A DNA stretch of 64,000 bases from Haloterrigena sp. KLK7 (GTDB taxonomy: Archaea; Halobacteriota; Halobacteria; Halobacteriales; Natrialbaceae): positions 992,001-1,056,000 of the forward strand of contig NZ_CP149787.1 of NCBI RefSeq assembly GCF_037914945.1, written 5' to 3'. Positions 55,568-64,000 of this stretch are shown piece after piece. The number at the start of each line of letters is the position of its first letter. Positions within the stretch are counted from its first letter, which is position 1. Both the position numbers and the translations under genes were made by a program. A model generated the notes under the pieces. The model saw only the letters and a list, made by a program, of their open reading frames with translations, ran no database searches and was not told the origin of the DNA.

Positions 55568-56419
55568 TCAGTCGAGTTTTTCGAGGCTGGAGACGAAGTC
55601 GCCGCGGGGGCCGACGAGCCTGATCGGCTCGTCCGCGACCGAGACGGTGACCGTCGCGGGGGGCTCGAGTCGGCGTCGGTTCCGACCGTCGCTGATCGCG
55701 TAGGCCGTGTCGGTCTCCGAGATCGTAATCGAGAGATCAGTATTCGGATCGACGACCAGCGGCGGCATCGAATCGGCGGCGGCCATCTGTGTGACGATCA
55801 ACGCGTCGGCCGTCGGGTGAACCAGCGGCCCGCCCTCGCTCAGGTTGTACGCGGTCGAGCCCGTCGGCGTCGCCACGAGGACGCCGTCGGCGTGGCTTGC
55901 GGCGTACCGCCCGCCGTCGACGCGGATCTCGACGGTCCCGCCGCCGCCGGGTCCCCGGCGCGGGCCGTGAACGACGATCTCGTTGAGCGCCGGCTCGAGG
56001 GTCCAGTCGGCGTCCTCGCCCGTCGCCTCGAGGCGGGCGAGTTCGCGCCCCTCGAAGGCGCCGGTCTCGCGGTAGTCCGCGACGAGTTCGGTGACGACGT
56101 CGACGGCGTCCTCGGGCGCGACCGCGTTGAGAAAGCCGACTTCGCCGAGGTTGACCCCGAGGATCGGCGTGGGGCCGACCTCGCGAGCGACGAACAGCAG
56201 CGTGCCGTCGCCGCCGATACTCACGACGAGATCTCGGTCGTCCATCTCGTCGACCGGACGCGCGGGCACGTCGACCGTCTCGCCGGTCGCCTCGTCGACG
56301 ACGACCGCGGTCTCCCCTCCATCGCGTCCGCGTCGCTCGAGCGTCTCCGCGAGCGACGCGGCGAGTCCCTGTGCGCGCTCGTTGCCTCGCTGGCCGACGA
56401 TTCCGACGGCGACGTCCAT
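55568..56419 (-). CDS. nadK: NAD kinase
   Basis: 283 residues. It contains the catalytic GGDGT motif (LVVSIGGDGTLLFVAREVG), the nearby GVNLGEVGFLNAV, and the diagnostic HADGVLVATPTGSTAYNLSE loop that positions NAD. It phosphorylates NAD to NADP. The length and N-terminus (MDVAVGIVGQRGNERA) are normal for haloarchaeal enzymes. Convergent with the DsbA-like gene. Confidence 0.93.
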   Translation of the reverse strand: MDVAVGIVGQRGNERAQGLAASLAETLERRGRDGGETAVVVDEATGETVDVPARPVDEMDDRDLVVSIGGDGTLLFVAREVGPTPILGVNLGEVGFLNAVAPEDAVDVVTELVADYRETGAFEGRELARLEATGEDADWTLEPALNEIVVHGPRRGPGGGGTVEIRVDGGRYAASHADGVLVATPTGSTAYNLSEGGPLVHPTADALIVTQMAAADSMPPLVVDPNTDLSITISETDTAYAISDGRNRRRLEPPATVTVSVADEPIRLVGPRGDFVSSLEKLD

Positions 56420-56667
56420 CGTCGGCGGCTACCCGCTGCGTCGTCAAAAAGCCATCCGTCACGCCGTCGGCCCGGCAACAACATTCATCGTGGTGGGGGA
56501 CACTCGAGTACGTGAACGGTCCCGCGGTCCCCGCCGTCCCAGATCCGGTATGAGAGAGGCTATCCCGCCGAGGTATCACGACCGGTCGTTGCAACCGCCG
56601 CGAGCGGACGCCCTCGGCGGCGCTCCCGGTGACGGTCGTCGCGGGGCAGCGAACGACGGTGATTCCC

Positions 56668-57699
56668 GTGCGTGACGGGTGTGACGAGTCCGACGACTGG
56701 TTCGAACGCGCGCTCGAGGACGCCGAGGACGCAGTGAGCGACGAGACCGAAGCGACGGTCGCGGACCGGCGTGAAACGGAGAACGGGACGACCGACGAAG
56801 GCGAAGGGGAAGCGGAACGGAGAGGGAAAGGGGAAGGGGAAGACGAGAGCGAATTATTCGAGGAAGACTTCGGCACCGCGCTGGGGGACGTCGACGTGCC
56901 GACCGTCGGGGGCGACGCCGCCAGGCCGGACGGCTTTTCGGACGTCGACTTCGGACTCGCGACGGCCGACGAGACCGACTTCGACGAAGCGGTCGACTCC
57001 GAACTCCCCCGACTCGAGCTCGGCATCGAGGGGCTCGATCGGATGATCCAGGGCGGCGTCCCCGAGCGCTCGCTGCTCGTCGCGATGGGCAGCGCCGGGA
57101 CCGGGAAGACGACCTTCGGCCTGCAGTTCCTCGAGCACGGCCTGGCACGGGGCGAGAACGCGGTGTTCATCACCTTAGAGGAGAGCCGCCGGCGGGTGAT
57201 CGACAGCGCGACCGAGAAGGGCTACCCCTTCGACGAGTACCTCGCCGAGGACCGACTCGCCGTCGTCGACGTCGACCCCATCGAGATGGCCAACAGCCTG
57301 CAGTCGATCAAAAACGAGCTCCCGGCGCTCATCGCGGAGTTCGACGCCGACCGACTCGTCCTCGACTCGGTGTCGCTGCTCGAGATGATGTACGAGGACC
57401 GCGCGACGCGGCGCACCGAGATCTATGACTTCACCCGGAGCCTGAAGGACGCCGGCGTCACTGCCCTGCTGACGAGCGAGGCCGCCGAAGAGACGCCCTA
57501 CGCGTCCCGGTACGGTATCGTGGAGTACCTCACGGACGCGGTCTTCGTCCTGCAGTACATCAGACCGGACGACTTCCGGGAGACGCGGCTGGCCGTCGAG
57601 ATCCAGAAGATCCGAGACGCGAATCACTCCCGGGAGAAGAAGCCCTACGAGATCACGGGCGAGGGGATTTCGGTCTACCAGCAGGCGAACCTGTTTTGA
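56668..57699 (+). CDS. KaiC-like RecA-fold ATPase
   Basis: About 343 residues from a GTG at 56668; a GTG at 56629 is the outer alternative. The first 110 residues are acidic and low in complexity (RETENGTTDEGEGEAERRGK). A single KaiC/RadA-type ATPase follows: LGIEGLDRMIQGGVPERSLL, Walker A MGSAGTGKTTFGLQF, catalytic Glu-rich VFITLEESRRR, and Walker B ADRLVLDSVSLLEMM. Haloarchaeal single-domain KaiC-like proteins are probable signalling ATPases; a clock function should not be assumed. Confidence 0.88.
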   Translation: MRDGCDESDDWFERALEDAEDAVSDETEATVADRRETENGTTDEGEGEAERRGKGEGEDESELFEEDFGTALGDVDVPTVGGDAARPDGFSDVDFGLATADETDFDEAVDSELPRLELGIEGLDRMIQGGVPERSLLVAMGSAGTGKTTFGLQFLEHGLARGENAVFITLEESRRRVIDSATEKGYPFDEYLAEDRLAVVDVDPIEMANSLQSIKNELPALIAEFDADRLVLDSVSLLEMMYEDRATRRTEIYDFTRSLKDAGVTALLTSEAAEETPYASRYGIVEYLTDAVFVLQYIRPDDFRETRLAVEIQKIRDANHSREKKPYEITGEGISVYQQANLF

Positions 57700-57914
57700 G
57701 TCAGTCTGGTGGGGCCGTCGTCGTCTCGCTCCGAGCGGAGGTCGTCTCGTTCCTCTCAGTGTCTATCTCGTCACGATCAGTGGTCGTCCCGTACCTGTTA
57801 GTACTCGTCTCGTTCCGGGTGCGATAGCGGTCAGGCCGCGTCTGGAGCAGTAACCCTCCGTTAGGAACCCGTTTGCTGCCCATACTTTTGCGGATATCGC
57901 CGCCACTAGCGCGT
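57700..57914. other. Low-complexity spacer
   Basis: About 215 bp rich in repeated GTCGTCTCG-like words. The minus frame gives a Thr/Arg-rich peptide with no domain, which I do not call a gene. Confidence 0.4.
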
Positions 57915-58154
57915 ATGGCTCAACGGACGACGGCCGACGAGAAACTTCCGCGATCGGAACTCGCAGCGTTCCTGTCGACGCTGTCCGAAGAGTTCGACGG
58001 AGACGCCGAGGAGATCGACGTCACCGTCGGCAACAAGACGGTCTCGCTGAATCCGTCCGAGGAGATCGACGTCTCGATCGACGTCATCGAACGCTCCTCG
58101 ATGATCCGGGGGAGTCGCGAGACGATCGAGATCGAACTGAACTGGAAGGCCTAA
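57915..58154 (+). CDS. Amphi-Trp domain protein
   Basis: 79 residues from ATG 57915. It shows the compact amphi-Trp layout: basic start, LPRSELAAFLSTLSEEFDGD, then beta hairpins (EEIDVTVGNKTVSLNPSEEI) and a terminal strand IEIELNWKA with the conserved Trp. Function unknown. The next gene begins 3 nt after its stop, so the two are co-transcribed. Confidence 0.85.
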   Translation: MAQRTTADEKLPRSELAAFLSTLSEEFDGDAEEIDVTVGNKTVSLNPSEEIDVSIDVIERSSMIRGSRETIEIELNWKA

Positions 58155-58157
58155 ATC

Positions 58158-58520
58158 ATGGCTGTAATCGATTCCGCCATCATCTTCGTCCTCAGTCTGC
58201 TCGTCGGAACGGTCGCGATCCTGGCCGGCGCCCGGGTCATCCTCGATCGGGACGCCAGCGCCTTCAACGCCGCGTTGACCGCCCTCATCGGCGCGGCCGT
58301 CTGGGCGCTCACGAGTTACTTCGTCGGCTGGATCCCGCTGTTGGGCGTGCTGGTGATGCTCGTCGCCTGGGTCGGCGTCATCAACTGGCGCTACCCCGGC
58401 GGCTGGGGGACTGCGGCCGCGATCGGCATCATCGCCTGGGTCGTCGCCGTCGCGATCGTGTACGCGGCTTCGATACTCGGCATCGTCACCCCGGAGGCGC
58501 TGGGCATCCCGGGCGCCTAG
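58158..58520 (+). CDS. Small four-helix membrane protein
   Basis: 120 residues with about four transmembrane segments: IIFVLSLLVGTVAILAGARV, ALTALIGAAVWALTSYFVG, IPLLGVLVMLVAWVGVI and GIIAWVVAVAIVYAASILGI. No known transporter motif. It starts 3 nt after the amphi-Trp gene. Confidence 0.75.
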   Translation: MAVIDSAIIFVLSLLVGTVAILAGARVILDRDASAFNAALTALIGAAVWALTSYFVGWIPLLGVLVMLVAWVGVINWRYPGGWGTAAAIGIIAWVVAVAIVYAASILGIVTPEALGIPGA

Positions 58521-58625
58521 GGCACACCGAAATCGGTCGCTGACCGCGGCGTCCGAGGTATTCCCACGCGAAGAGAACGACGGCAATCGCTTTTTCACCG
58601 CGGCCGAGTGTCTCGAGTACGCCCG

Positions 58626-59060
58626 ATGTACGAGACACTCCTCGTTCCGACCGACGGCAGCGATCAGGCGGCAGTCGCCGCGAGCCACGCGATCGATATC
58701 GCAGCGACGCGATCGGCGACCGTCCACGTCCTCTCGGTCGTCGACGACCGCGCGTTCCTCGTCCTCGACGAGGATCGCGTCGAGACGGTCCGCGACGACC
58801 TGCGAGCGAACGCCCGCGACGCGATCGACGACGTCGCGACGAGCGCGGCGGCCCGCGACCTCGCGGTCGAGACGGCGACCGACACGGGACATCCAGCGGA
58901 ATGCATCGTCGACTACGCGGCCGACCACGACGTCGACATGATCGTGATGGGAACCAGCGGCGACGAGTACGAGACCAACGTCGTCGGGAGCGTCTCCCAG
59001 CGGGTCGTTCGCGAGGCCCCCGCTCCCGTCCTGACCGTCGGCCCGGACGTCGAGGGCTGA
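58626..59060 (+). CDS. Universal stress protein (UspA family)
   Basis: 144 residues from ATG 58626 (MYETLLVPTDGSDQAAVAAS). It ends with the ATP-binding signature MIVMGTSGDEYETNVVGSVS followed by QRVVREAPAPVLTV. The GTSG/SV pattern is an intact nucleotide-binding UspA variant. Independent of the neighbouring genes in spacing. Confidence 0.92.
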   Translation: MYETLLVPTDGSDQAAVAASHAIDIAATRSATVHVLSVVDDRAFLVLDEDRVETVRDDLRANARDAIDDVATSAAARDLAVETATDTGHPAECIVDYAADHDVDMIVMGTSGDEYETNVVGSVSQRVVREAPAPVLTVGPDVEG

Positions 59061-59114
59061 CTCCGCTCTGAAACCACATAGATTGATGTGTAACCCGTCG
59101 CTAGTAGGGAGAAC

Positions 59115-60581
59115 ATGCGTCGCTCGCTCGTGATCGCACTCGCGTTACTCGTTCTCGCCGTGCTCTTCGTCGGCGGGCCCTCACTGCTGTTCTCTCCCTC
59201 GACCGAGTCCATCTCTTCGAACGAGACGGAGGTCTCGCCCAGAATGACCGAACTCGAGGACTCCGAGAGCAGGTTCTGGCGGTACCTGAGCCCCGACGAA
59301 CGGTTCAAGCAACGGAGTCCGATCAACGTCGTCGTTCGCGGCGACGTCGACGACGTCGAGCGGGTTCTGACCGAAGCCAGCGACGGCGAATGGACGGAGA
59401 TCAACGAGACGGAGACCGAAGCGGGGCCGAACACCTACGCGCTCATCGGCGACGGCAATAGCTCCGACGATCCGAACGACACGATAGCCAACGACACGAC
59501 AGCCAACGGGTCGATCGGCGACGCTCCGCCCGCGAACGACACCGACAACGAATCCGAGTCGGCCAACGAGACGTCGGGTCCGATCCCCGACCTCGAGTGG
59601 GGCGACGCCGACGGTGGCACTCGCTACGCCTATCTCGATCCCGGACCCAACGAGTCCGGCTACTGGACGACCGAGACGCGGCAACTCGAGGACGGCGACT
59701 ACTACGGCCAGCGCTACCACATCAGGCTCTACGAGAGCCCCAACGAGGACGACCAGTGGGTGATCATGCAGACCCACTCGGAACACTTCGACTGGTTCAC
59801 GCTCCGCCACCGAGTCCACGGCTCGCAGGACGCCCAGACGAAAGTCGAGAACGACTTCATGAAGCATCCGCGGGTCGACGTCGAGGAGGACGTCCACCGG
59901 ATGTACCTCGACAACAGGAACTCCAGCGACGCCGACGGCTGGGCGACGGTCGTCGATCTGACCGGGATGATTCTCCTGCCCGGGGCCGTCGGCCTCGTCG
60001 CGCGCAGACGCAGTCGGACGGTACGGGCCGATACCGGCGGCCGAATCGATCCCGAACGCGTCGCCAACCGGACGCCGTCGGCCATCGACGACCACCTGAC
60101 GGACGTCGACCGCCGGCGGATCGCGGCCGCGTACGCCCGGATCGAGATCGGCCACCTGCTCCTCGTCGGCGCCATCGTCGGGCTGTACTTCGCCGTGCGC
60201 TTCGGCGGCCTCGCCCTCGAGCACCGCGCCGGCTTCCTGACGCCACACCAGATCGCCGGCCTGCTGTACCCGGTGCTCGCCGTCGGGATTCCGACCGCGA
60301 CCTACCTGATCGCGGGGACGCTCACCCGGCGGCTCGACGCCGCGCTCGTCGCCGCGGGCTCGCTGGCCGCCGCGATCTGGCTCGATTACGGCTACCTCGG
60401 CGTCGATTCGCTGCCCGTCGACGTCGTCCTCCAGCGCATGCTCGTCGTCGTCGCGCTGGGACTGATCGCCGGCGGCGCGGCCAAGCGCGCGACGCGCGAG
60501 TCGCGATTCAACGATATGCTCGTCGCCGGCGTCGCGTTGTGGGTGCTCGTTCTCACCGGAACGCTGATAGGGTACTTCTGA
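59115..60581 (+). CDS. Membrane protein with LssY-C-like ectodomain
   Basis: 488 residues. An N-terminal hydrophobic anchor ([20 protein letters not shown]) is followed by an extracytoplasmic region (about 30–270) with many NDT/NES sequons. It contains [20 protein letters not shown] and RYHIRLYE…[12 protein letters not shown], reminiscent of the LssY C-terminal domain. After a short helix, four or five transmembrane segments end the protein. Function unknown; a lipid or envelope role is speculative. Confidence 0.7.
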   Translation: MRRSLVIALALLVLAVLFVGGPSLLFSPSTESISSNETEVSPRMTELEDSESRFWRYLSPDERFKQRSPINVVVRGDVDDVERVLTEASDGEWTEINETETEAGPNTYALIGDGNSSDDPNDTIANDTTANGSIGDAPPANDTDNESESANETSGPIPDLEWGDADGGTRYAYLDPGPNESGYWTTETRQLEDGDYYGQRYHIRLYESPNEDDQWVIMQTHSEHFDWFTLRHRVHGSQDAQTKVENDFMKHPRVDVEEDVHRMYLDNRNSSDADGWATVVDLTGMILLPGAVGLVARRRSRTVRADTGGRIDPERVANRTPSAIDDHLTDVDRRRIAAAYARIEIGHLLLVGAIVGLYFAVRFGGLALEHRAGFLTPHQIAGLLYPVLAVGIPTATYLIAGTLTRRLDAALVAAGSLAAAIWLDYGYLGVDSLPVDVVLQRMLVVVALGLIAGGAAKRATRESRFNDMLVAGVALWVLVLTGTLIGYF

Positions 60582-60679
60582 AGGGGGTTCGCGGCTTTTT
60601 AGCGGTTCGGCGGTTCAGAAAAACAATCGATTTGTGGAGGGCGACACCTAAAAGCCTCGGCCGTCATTGTCTATACGAA

Positions 60680-61639
60680 ATGGCTCGCCCATCCCGCCAG
60701 CGTGAACGCGAATCAGCATCGACCGAAACCACAGACCAACGTGAACGCGAGCGGGCGTGTGACGAGTGCGCCGACGGCACGCTCGTCACGAGCGAGGATC
60801 AGGGCGAACTCGTCTGCGATCAGTGCGGACTCGTCGTCGAAGGCTCGAACATCGACCACGGCCCGGAGTGGCGCGCGTTCAACCACTCGGAGCGACAGAG
60901 CAAGTCCCGCGTCGGCGCGCCGACCACCCAGACGATGCACGACAAGGGGCTGACGACCTCCATCGACTGGAAGAACCAGGACGCCTACGGCCGCTCGATC
61001 TCCGCGGACAAGCGCAGCCAGATGCGCCGCCTGCGCAAGTGGCAGGAACGCATCCGCACCAAGGACGCCGGCGAACGCAACCTGCAGTTCGCCCTCAGCG
61101 AGATCGATCGAATGGCCTCCTCGCTGGGCATCCCGCGATCGGTCCGCGAGGTCGCCTGCGTCATCTACCGGCGCGCCCTAGACGAGGACCTTATCCGCGG
61201 CCGCTCGATCGAGGGCGTCGCCACCAGCACCCTCTACGCCGCCTGCCGCATGGAGGGCATCCCCCGCTCGCTCGAGGAGGTCGCCGCCGTCTCCCGCGTC
61301 GAGCGCAAGGAGATCGGCCGCACCTATCGGTACGTGGCGCAGGAACTGGGACTCGAGATGGAGCCCGTCGACCCGAAACAGTACACGCCGCGGTTCTGCT
61401 CGGAGCTCGACCTCTCGGAGGAGGTCCAGGCCAAGGCCACCGAGATCATCGACACGACGACCGAGAAGGGACTGCTGTCGGGTAAGTCGCCCACGGGCTA
61501 CGCCGCCGCCGCGATCTACGCCGCCTCGCTGCTCTGTAACGAGAAGAAGACCCAGCGCGAGATCGCCGAGGTCGCCCAGGTGACCGAGGTGACCATCCGG
61601 AACCGGTATCAGGAGCAGATCGAAGCGATGGGGATCTAG
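60680..61639 (+). CDS. tfb: Transcription initiation factor TFB
   Basis: 319 residues from ATG 60680. The N-terminal zinc ribbon has [20 protein letters not shown] then DQCG; the B-finger contains [20 protein letters not shown]. Two cyclin repeats follow, with [20 protein letters not shown] and [20 protein letters not shown], and the C-terminal helix-turn-helix contacting BRE ends [20 protein letters not shown]. Haloarchaea carry several TFB paralogues; which one this is cannot be told here. Confidence 0.96.
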   Translation: MARPSRQRERESASTETTDQRERERACDECADGTLVTSEDQGELVCDQCGLVVEGSNIDHGPEWRAFNHSERQSKSRVGAPTTQTMHDKGLTTSIDWKNQDAYGRSISADKRSQMRRLRKWQERIRTKDAGERNLQFALSEIDRMASSLGIPRSVREVACVIYRRALDEDLIRGRSIEGVATSTLYAACRMEGIPRSLEEVAAVSRVERKEIGRTYRYVAQELGLEMEPVDPKQYTPRFCSELDLSEEVQAKATEIIDTTTEKGLLSGKSPTGYAAAAIYAASLLCNEKKTQREIAEVAQVTEVTIRNRYQEQIEAMGI

Positions 61640-61744
61640 CGGGCGGTTTTTGGGCGCGTTTTGTCGTCCTCGGTGACACGGACCCGGCTCTCGAGAACTC
61701 TCCGATCCAGAGGTAGATCTATCGAAGCGTAAAATTTCGAGGGA

Positions 61745-61815
61745 TGCGCCGGCCGGGAATTGAACCCGGGCCGCGAGCTTGGGAAGCTCGAGTCCTACCA
61801 CTGGACCACCGGCGC
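61745..61815 (-). tRNA. tRNA-Gly(CCC)
   Basis: 71 nt. Acceptor GCGCCGG pairs with CCGGCGC, D-arm GGTCCAGTGGTAGGACTC, anticodon stem-loop CGAGCTTCCCAAGCTCG gives CCC, and T-arm CCCGGGTTCAATTCCCGG. No intron, no encoded CCA. A 15-nt copy of its 5' end recurs about 50 bp upstream. Confidence 0.95.
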
Positions 61816-61873
61816 TCACTTTGTTCGCGCCGTAATTCGACGGACATCATCCGTCTCACCACCGGCGCTCACC
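61806..61873. repeat. Duplicated 5' end of tRNA-Gly
   Basis: ACCACCGGCGCTCAC occurs in the tRNA gene boundary (about 61806–61820) and again at 61859–61873. Possibly a partial tRNA duplication or an att-like remnant. Confidence 0.5.
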
Positions 61874-62019
61874 CAAACGTACCCGCCGACTCCACTTCAA
61901 CGTAGCGTTCCTTCTCGAGTCCACGACCACACCGACAGCCCGATCGCCGAACAGTCGTCCACTTTTCGCCGTCGAGGGGAGGCTATTAGGACGGGCCAGC
62001 CGTACAGACGCCCAGACAG

Positions 62020-62814
62020 ATGCTCGACCTTCGCTTCTCGGAGGCGGAACTGGAACGGCGACGCGAACACATCACCGAGTTCATTCGGTCGCAGGTCGAC
62101 GCCGCCGGCGCCGACGGGGCCGTATTGGGGCTTTCGGGCGGGATCGACAGCACGCTCACCGCCCATCTCGCCGTCGAGGCGCTGGGCGCCGAGAACGTCC
62201 ACGGGCTCGTCCTGCCGGCCCGCGTCAGCAGCGAGGGGAACATGAGCGACGCCGAGCGAGTCGCGAAGGACCTCGAGATCAGCTACGACGTCATCGAGGT
62301 CGAGCCGATCGTCGACGCCTTGCTCGAGGCCTACCCCGAAGCGGAGGGCGACCGCGAGGCCGTCGGCAACGCTCGAGCGCGCGCCCGTGCAGTGTTAAAC
62401 TACCTCGTCGCGAACCACGAGGAGCGGTTGGTCCTGGGCACGGGCAATCGCAGCGAGGCCGCGGTCGGCTACTTCACGAAGTACGGCGACGGCGCGGTCG
62501 ACTGCCACCCGATCGGCAACCTCTACAAGGGCCAGGTCCGCCAGCTGGCTCGTCACGTCGGCGTCCCCGAGGAACTGGCCGCGAAGACGGCCACGGCGGA
62601 GCTGTGGGCCGACCAGACCGACGAGGACGAGATGGGCGTCAGCTACGAGACGCTCGACTCGATTCTGGCGACCCACGTCGACGGCCCGCTGTCGGTCGAC
62701 GCGACCGCCCGGCTGCTCGAGGTCGACGCGGAGACCGTCGAGAAGGTTCGCGGCATGTACGACCGCAGCGAACACAAGCGGCAGGCGCCCCCGGCGCCGG
62801 AGCCGCTCGACTGA
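62020..62814 (+). CDS. nadE: NAD+ synthase (ammonia type)
   Basis: 264 residues. It has the ATP-pyrophosphatase loop LGLSGGIDSTLTAHLAVEAL, and VLGTGNRSEAAVGYFTKYGD with the NAAD site. It has no glutaminase domain, so it uses ammonia. It makes NAD from deamido-NAD and ATP. The convergent GNAT gene ends 6 nt away. Confidence 0.95.
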   Translation: MLDLRFSEAELERRREHITEFIRSQVDAAGADGAVLGLSGGIDSTLTAHLAVEALGAENVHGLVLPARVSSEGNMSDAERVAKDLEISYDVIEVEPIVDALLEAYPEAEGDREAVGNARARARAVLNYLVANHEERLVLGTGNRSEAAVGYFTKYGDGAVDCHPIGNLYKGQVRQLARHVGVPEELAAKTATAELWADQTDEDEMGVSYETLDSILATHVDGPLSVDATARLLEVDAETVEKVRGMYDRSEHKRQAPPAPEPLD

Positions 62815-62820
62815 CTGCGC

Positions 62821-63360
62821 TCAGTCGGCTCGCGAGCGCCAGTTCGCTTCGAGGAGCCCGTACCAGTACGTGTCCCGGTAGTCGCCGTCGATGAACACTT
62901 CGTCGCGGTGGATCCCCTCCTTCGTGAACCCGATCGACTCGAGCAGCCGCTGGGAGGCCTCGTTGAACTCGAACGCGCGGGCCGTGATCTTGTGCAGGCC
63001 GAGTTGGTCGAAGCCGTAGGTGACGAACCGCTCGGCCGCGTCGGTGGCGTACCCCTGCCGGTGGTGGTCGGGGGCGATCCAGTAGCCGATCTCCGCCCGG
63101 TCCGCCTCCTGATCGATATCGTTGAACGCGATCGTCCCGACCGGCGTCGAATCGGCGACGATCAGGAGGTTCACCGTGTCGTCGCCGCAGACGACGTTCT
63201 CGAAGAACTCCCGTTCCTGCTCGCGGTTGACGGGTCGCGACCGGCCGATCGGGCGCCAGACGCGCGGATCGTTGACCGCCGGGCGCAGGAACTCGAGGTC
63301 GTCTTCTTCGATCGGTCGGAGATCGACGCGGTCGCCGGAGAGGAAGGTCGGGCCGGGCAT
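62821..63360 (-). CDS. GNAT acetyltransferase (RimJ/RimL-like)
   Basis: 179 residues from ATG 63360 (MPGPTFLSGDRVDLRPIEED). The acetyl-CoA loop is IAPDHHRQGYATDAAERFVT, and the family ending NEASQRLLESIGFTKEG is present. RimJ/RimL relatives acetylate protein N-termini or small amines; the target is unknown. Confidence 0.92.
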   Translation of the reverse strand: MPGPTFLSGDRVDLRPIEEDDLEFLRPAVNDPRVWRPIGRSRPVNREQEREFFENVVCGDDTVNLLIVADSTPVGTIAFNDIDQEADRAEIGYWIAPDHHRQGYATDAAERFVTYGFDQLGLHKITARAFEFNEASQRLLESIGFTKEGIHRDEVFIDGDYRDTYWYGLLEANWRSRAD

Positions 63361-63440
63361 TAATCGTCCCTCATCGTGAAACGGGAAAAACATTTCTGGA
63401 ACTATAGTTCTCGCGGTCTCGTCGTCTCGTCCGTCGATCG

Positions 63441-63473
63441 CTACTCGAGGACGGCGGCTACTCGAGGACGGCA
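63441..63473. repeat. 15-bp tandem repeat at gene 3' end
   Basis: CTACTCGAGGACGGC at 63441–63455 and again at 63459–63473 duplicates the last codons and stop of the enoyl-CoA hydratase just beyond its stop. Confidence 0.75.
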
Positions 63474-64000
63474 TCGATATCGTCCGCGTGGGCCGCGACG
63501 AGGTCGCCGAAGGCCCGAGCCTCGCGACGTTCCTGCGTCGCGCGCTCGCTATCGTCTCGGACGCGTCGTTTGAGGGCGGCGAGCGCGTCGGGCGCGTTCC
63601 CGGCGATTTCCTCGGCGACCGTCCGCGGATTCTCGTCGATCCGCGAGATCAGGCCCATCCGCAGCGCCGCCTCGGCGTCGACGGCCCGCCCCGAGAGCGC
63701 GAACTCGAGGGCGTCGCCCTCGCCGAGCACGCGGGGCAGCCGGACGGTGCCGCCCCAGGCGCCGAACAGACCGAACGTGACCCCGGGCTCGCCGTAGGTC
63801 GAGTCGGGCGTCCCGACGCGGACGTCGCAGGCCAGCGCGAGCTCGAGGCCGCCGCCGCGGGCGGGGCCGTCGACGCCGGCGACGACGACCGACGGCGAGT
63901 CCTCGATCGTCCGGGCGACCCGCTGGCCCAGGCGGGCGAACTCGACGGCCCGCTCGCTGTCGCCGTCGAGATCGGCGACCGCCGCGAGGTCCGCGCCCGC
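63458..64000 (-). CDS. Enoyl-CoA hydratase/isomerase family protein, N-terminus cut by window edge
   Basis: At least 180 residues of the C-terminal part. The crotonase signature is clear: VVVAGVDGPARGGGLELALA, then CDVRVGTPDSTYGEPGVTFG, followed by GLISRI and a charged C-terminal helix (RRVRDDSERATQERREARAF). It hydrates enoyl-CoA or isomerises a related thioester; substrate not fixed by this sequence. The active-site acidic residues of the hydratase type are hard to place without the N-terminus. Confidence 0.88.
   Translation of the reverse strand, partial: AGADLAAVADLDGDSERAVEFARLGQRVARTIEDSPSVVVAGVDGPARGGGLELALACDVRVGTPDSTYGEPGVTFGLFGAWGGTVRLPRVLGEGDALEFALSGRAVDAEAALRMGLISRIDENPRTVAEEIAGNAPDALAALKRRVRDDSERATQERREARAFGDLVAAHADDIDAVLE

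Noticed and set aside
57701-57883. 60-aa Thr/Arg-rich minus-strand protein
   Set aside because: Product of a low-complexity GTCGTCTCG-rich spacer; no conserved features.

Overview
The window is chromosomal DNA from a halophilic archaeon (class Halobacteria, probably the Natrialbaceae/Natrinema–Haloterrigena branch). This rests on the high GC and GC3, the acidic Asp/Glu-rich proteins, the TATA-box plus leaderless-start promoters, and an archaeal gene set: Orc1/Cdc6, TFB, an archaeal-type 16S–tRNA-Ala–23S–5S operon, MptA, an AhbA/AhbB fusion, a PGF-CTERM surface protein and an amphi-Trp protein. The species is not identified.

Layout. 1–9.1 kb is housekeeping: a GAF plus seven-PAS sensor cut by the left edge, cyclophilin, a single-domain response regulator, an aspartoacylase-like peptidase, an SDR dehydrogenase, a UPF0175/PIN toxin–antitoxin pair with a frameshifted toxin, and a TrpD-like transferase. 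9.2–9.5 kb is an array of eight perfect hairpins, each with a three-base loop. 9.5–12.5 kb carries a GNAT enzyme, the fused siroheme decarboxylase, and a membrane protein/XRE pair. 12.99–15.9 kb is a probable replication origin: an orc1/cdc6 gene, a dense same-strand array of a 20-bp motif (part of it with strict 36-bp periodicity and alternating spacers), and an AT-rich segment bracketed by two inverted extended copies of the motif. 16–19.1 kb is a fused flavin/Fe-S oxidase (D-lactate/glycolate type). 19.6–24.3 kb is a lower-GC surface-polysaccharide block (deacetylase, acetyltransferase, flippase) ending in a decayed enoyl-CoA hydratase. 24.6–32.2 kb is an acyl-CoA degradation block (3-hydroxyacyl-CoA dehydrogenase, thiolase, two acyl-CoA dehydrogenases, two IclR regulators). 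32.7–38.7 kb is a proline-use cluster: P5C-type aldehyde dehydrogenase, HTH_10 regulator, proline dehydrogenase, a 48-aa membrane subunit, PutP and an unknown protein. A 32-aa zinc-finger microprotein overlaps the aldehyde dehydrogenase stop.

39.5–44.9 kb is a complete rRNA operon on the minus strand with processing stems and a tRNA-like element before 5S, preceded by tRNA-Ile(GAU). 45.7–64 kb is mostly housekeeping (FxsA, DUF255, TrmB-type regulator, MptA, RlaP-like nucleotidyltransferase, a probable RNA polymerase epsilon subunit, DsbA-like, NAD kinase, KaiC-like, UspA, TFB, tRNA-Gly, NAD synthase, GNAT, partial enoyl-CoA hydratase).

The most unusual signals are: (1) the origin repeat array; (2) six copies of a promoter-like/hairpin element (51.95–53.84 kb) around an RlaP-like nucleotidyltransferase and a 35-aa zinc-finger ORF; (3) a class of three-base-loop mini-palindromes found both between genes and in frame inside two enzymes; and (4) two Cys-rich microproteins.
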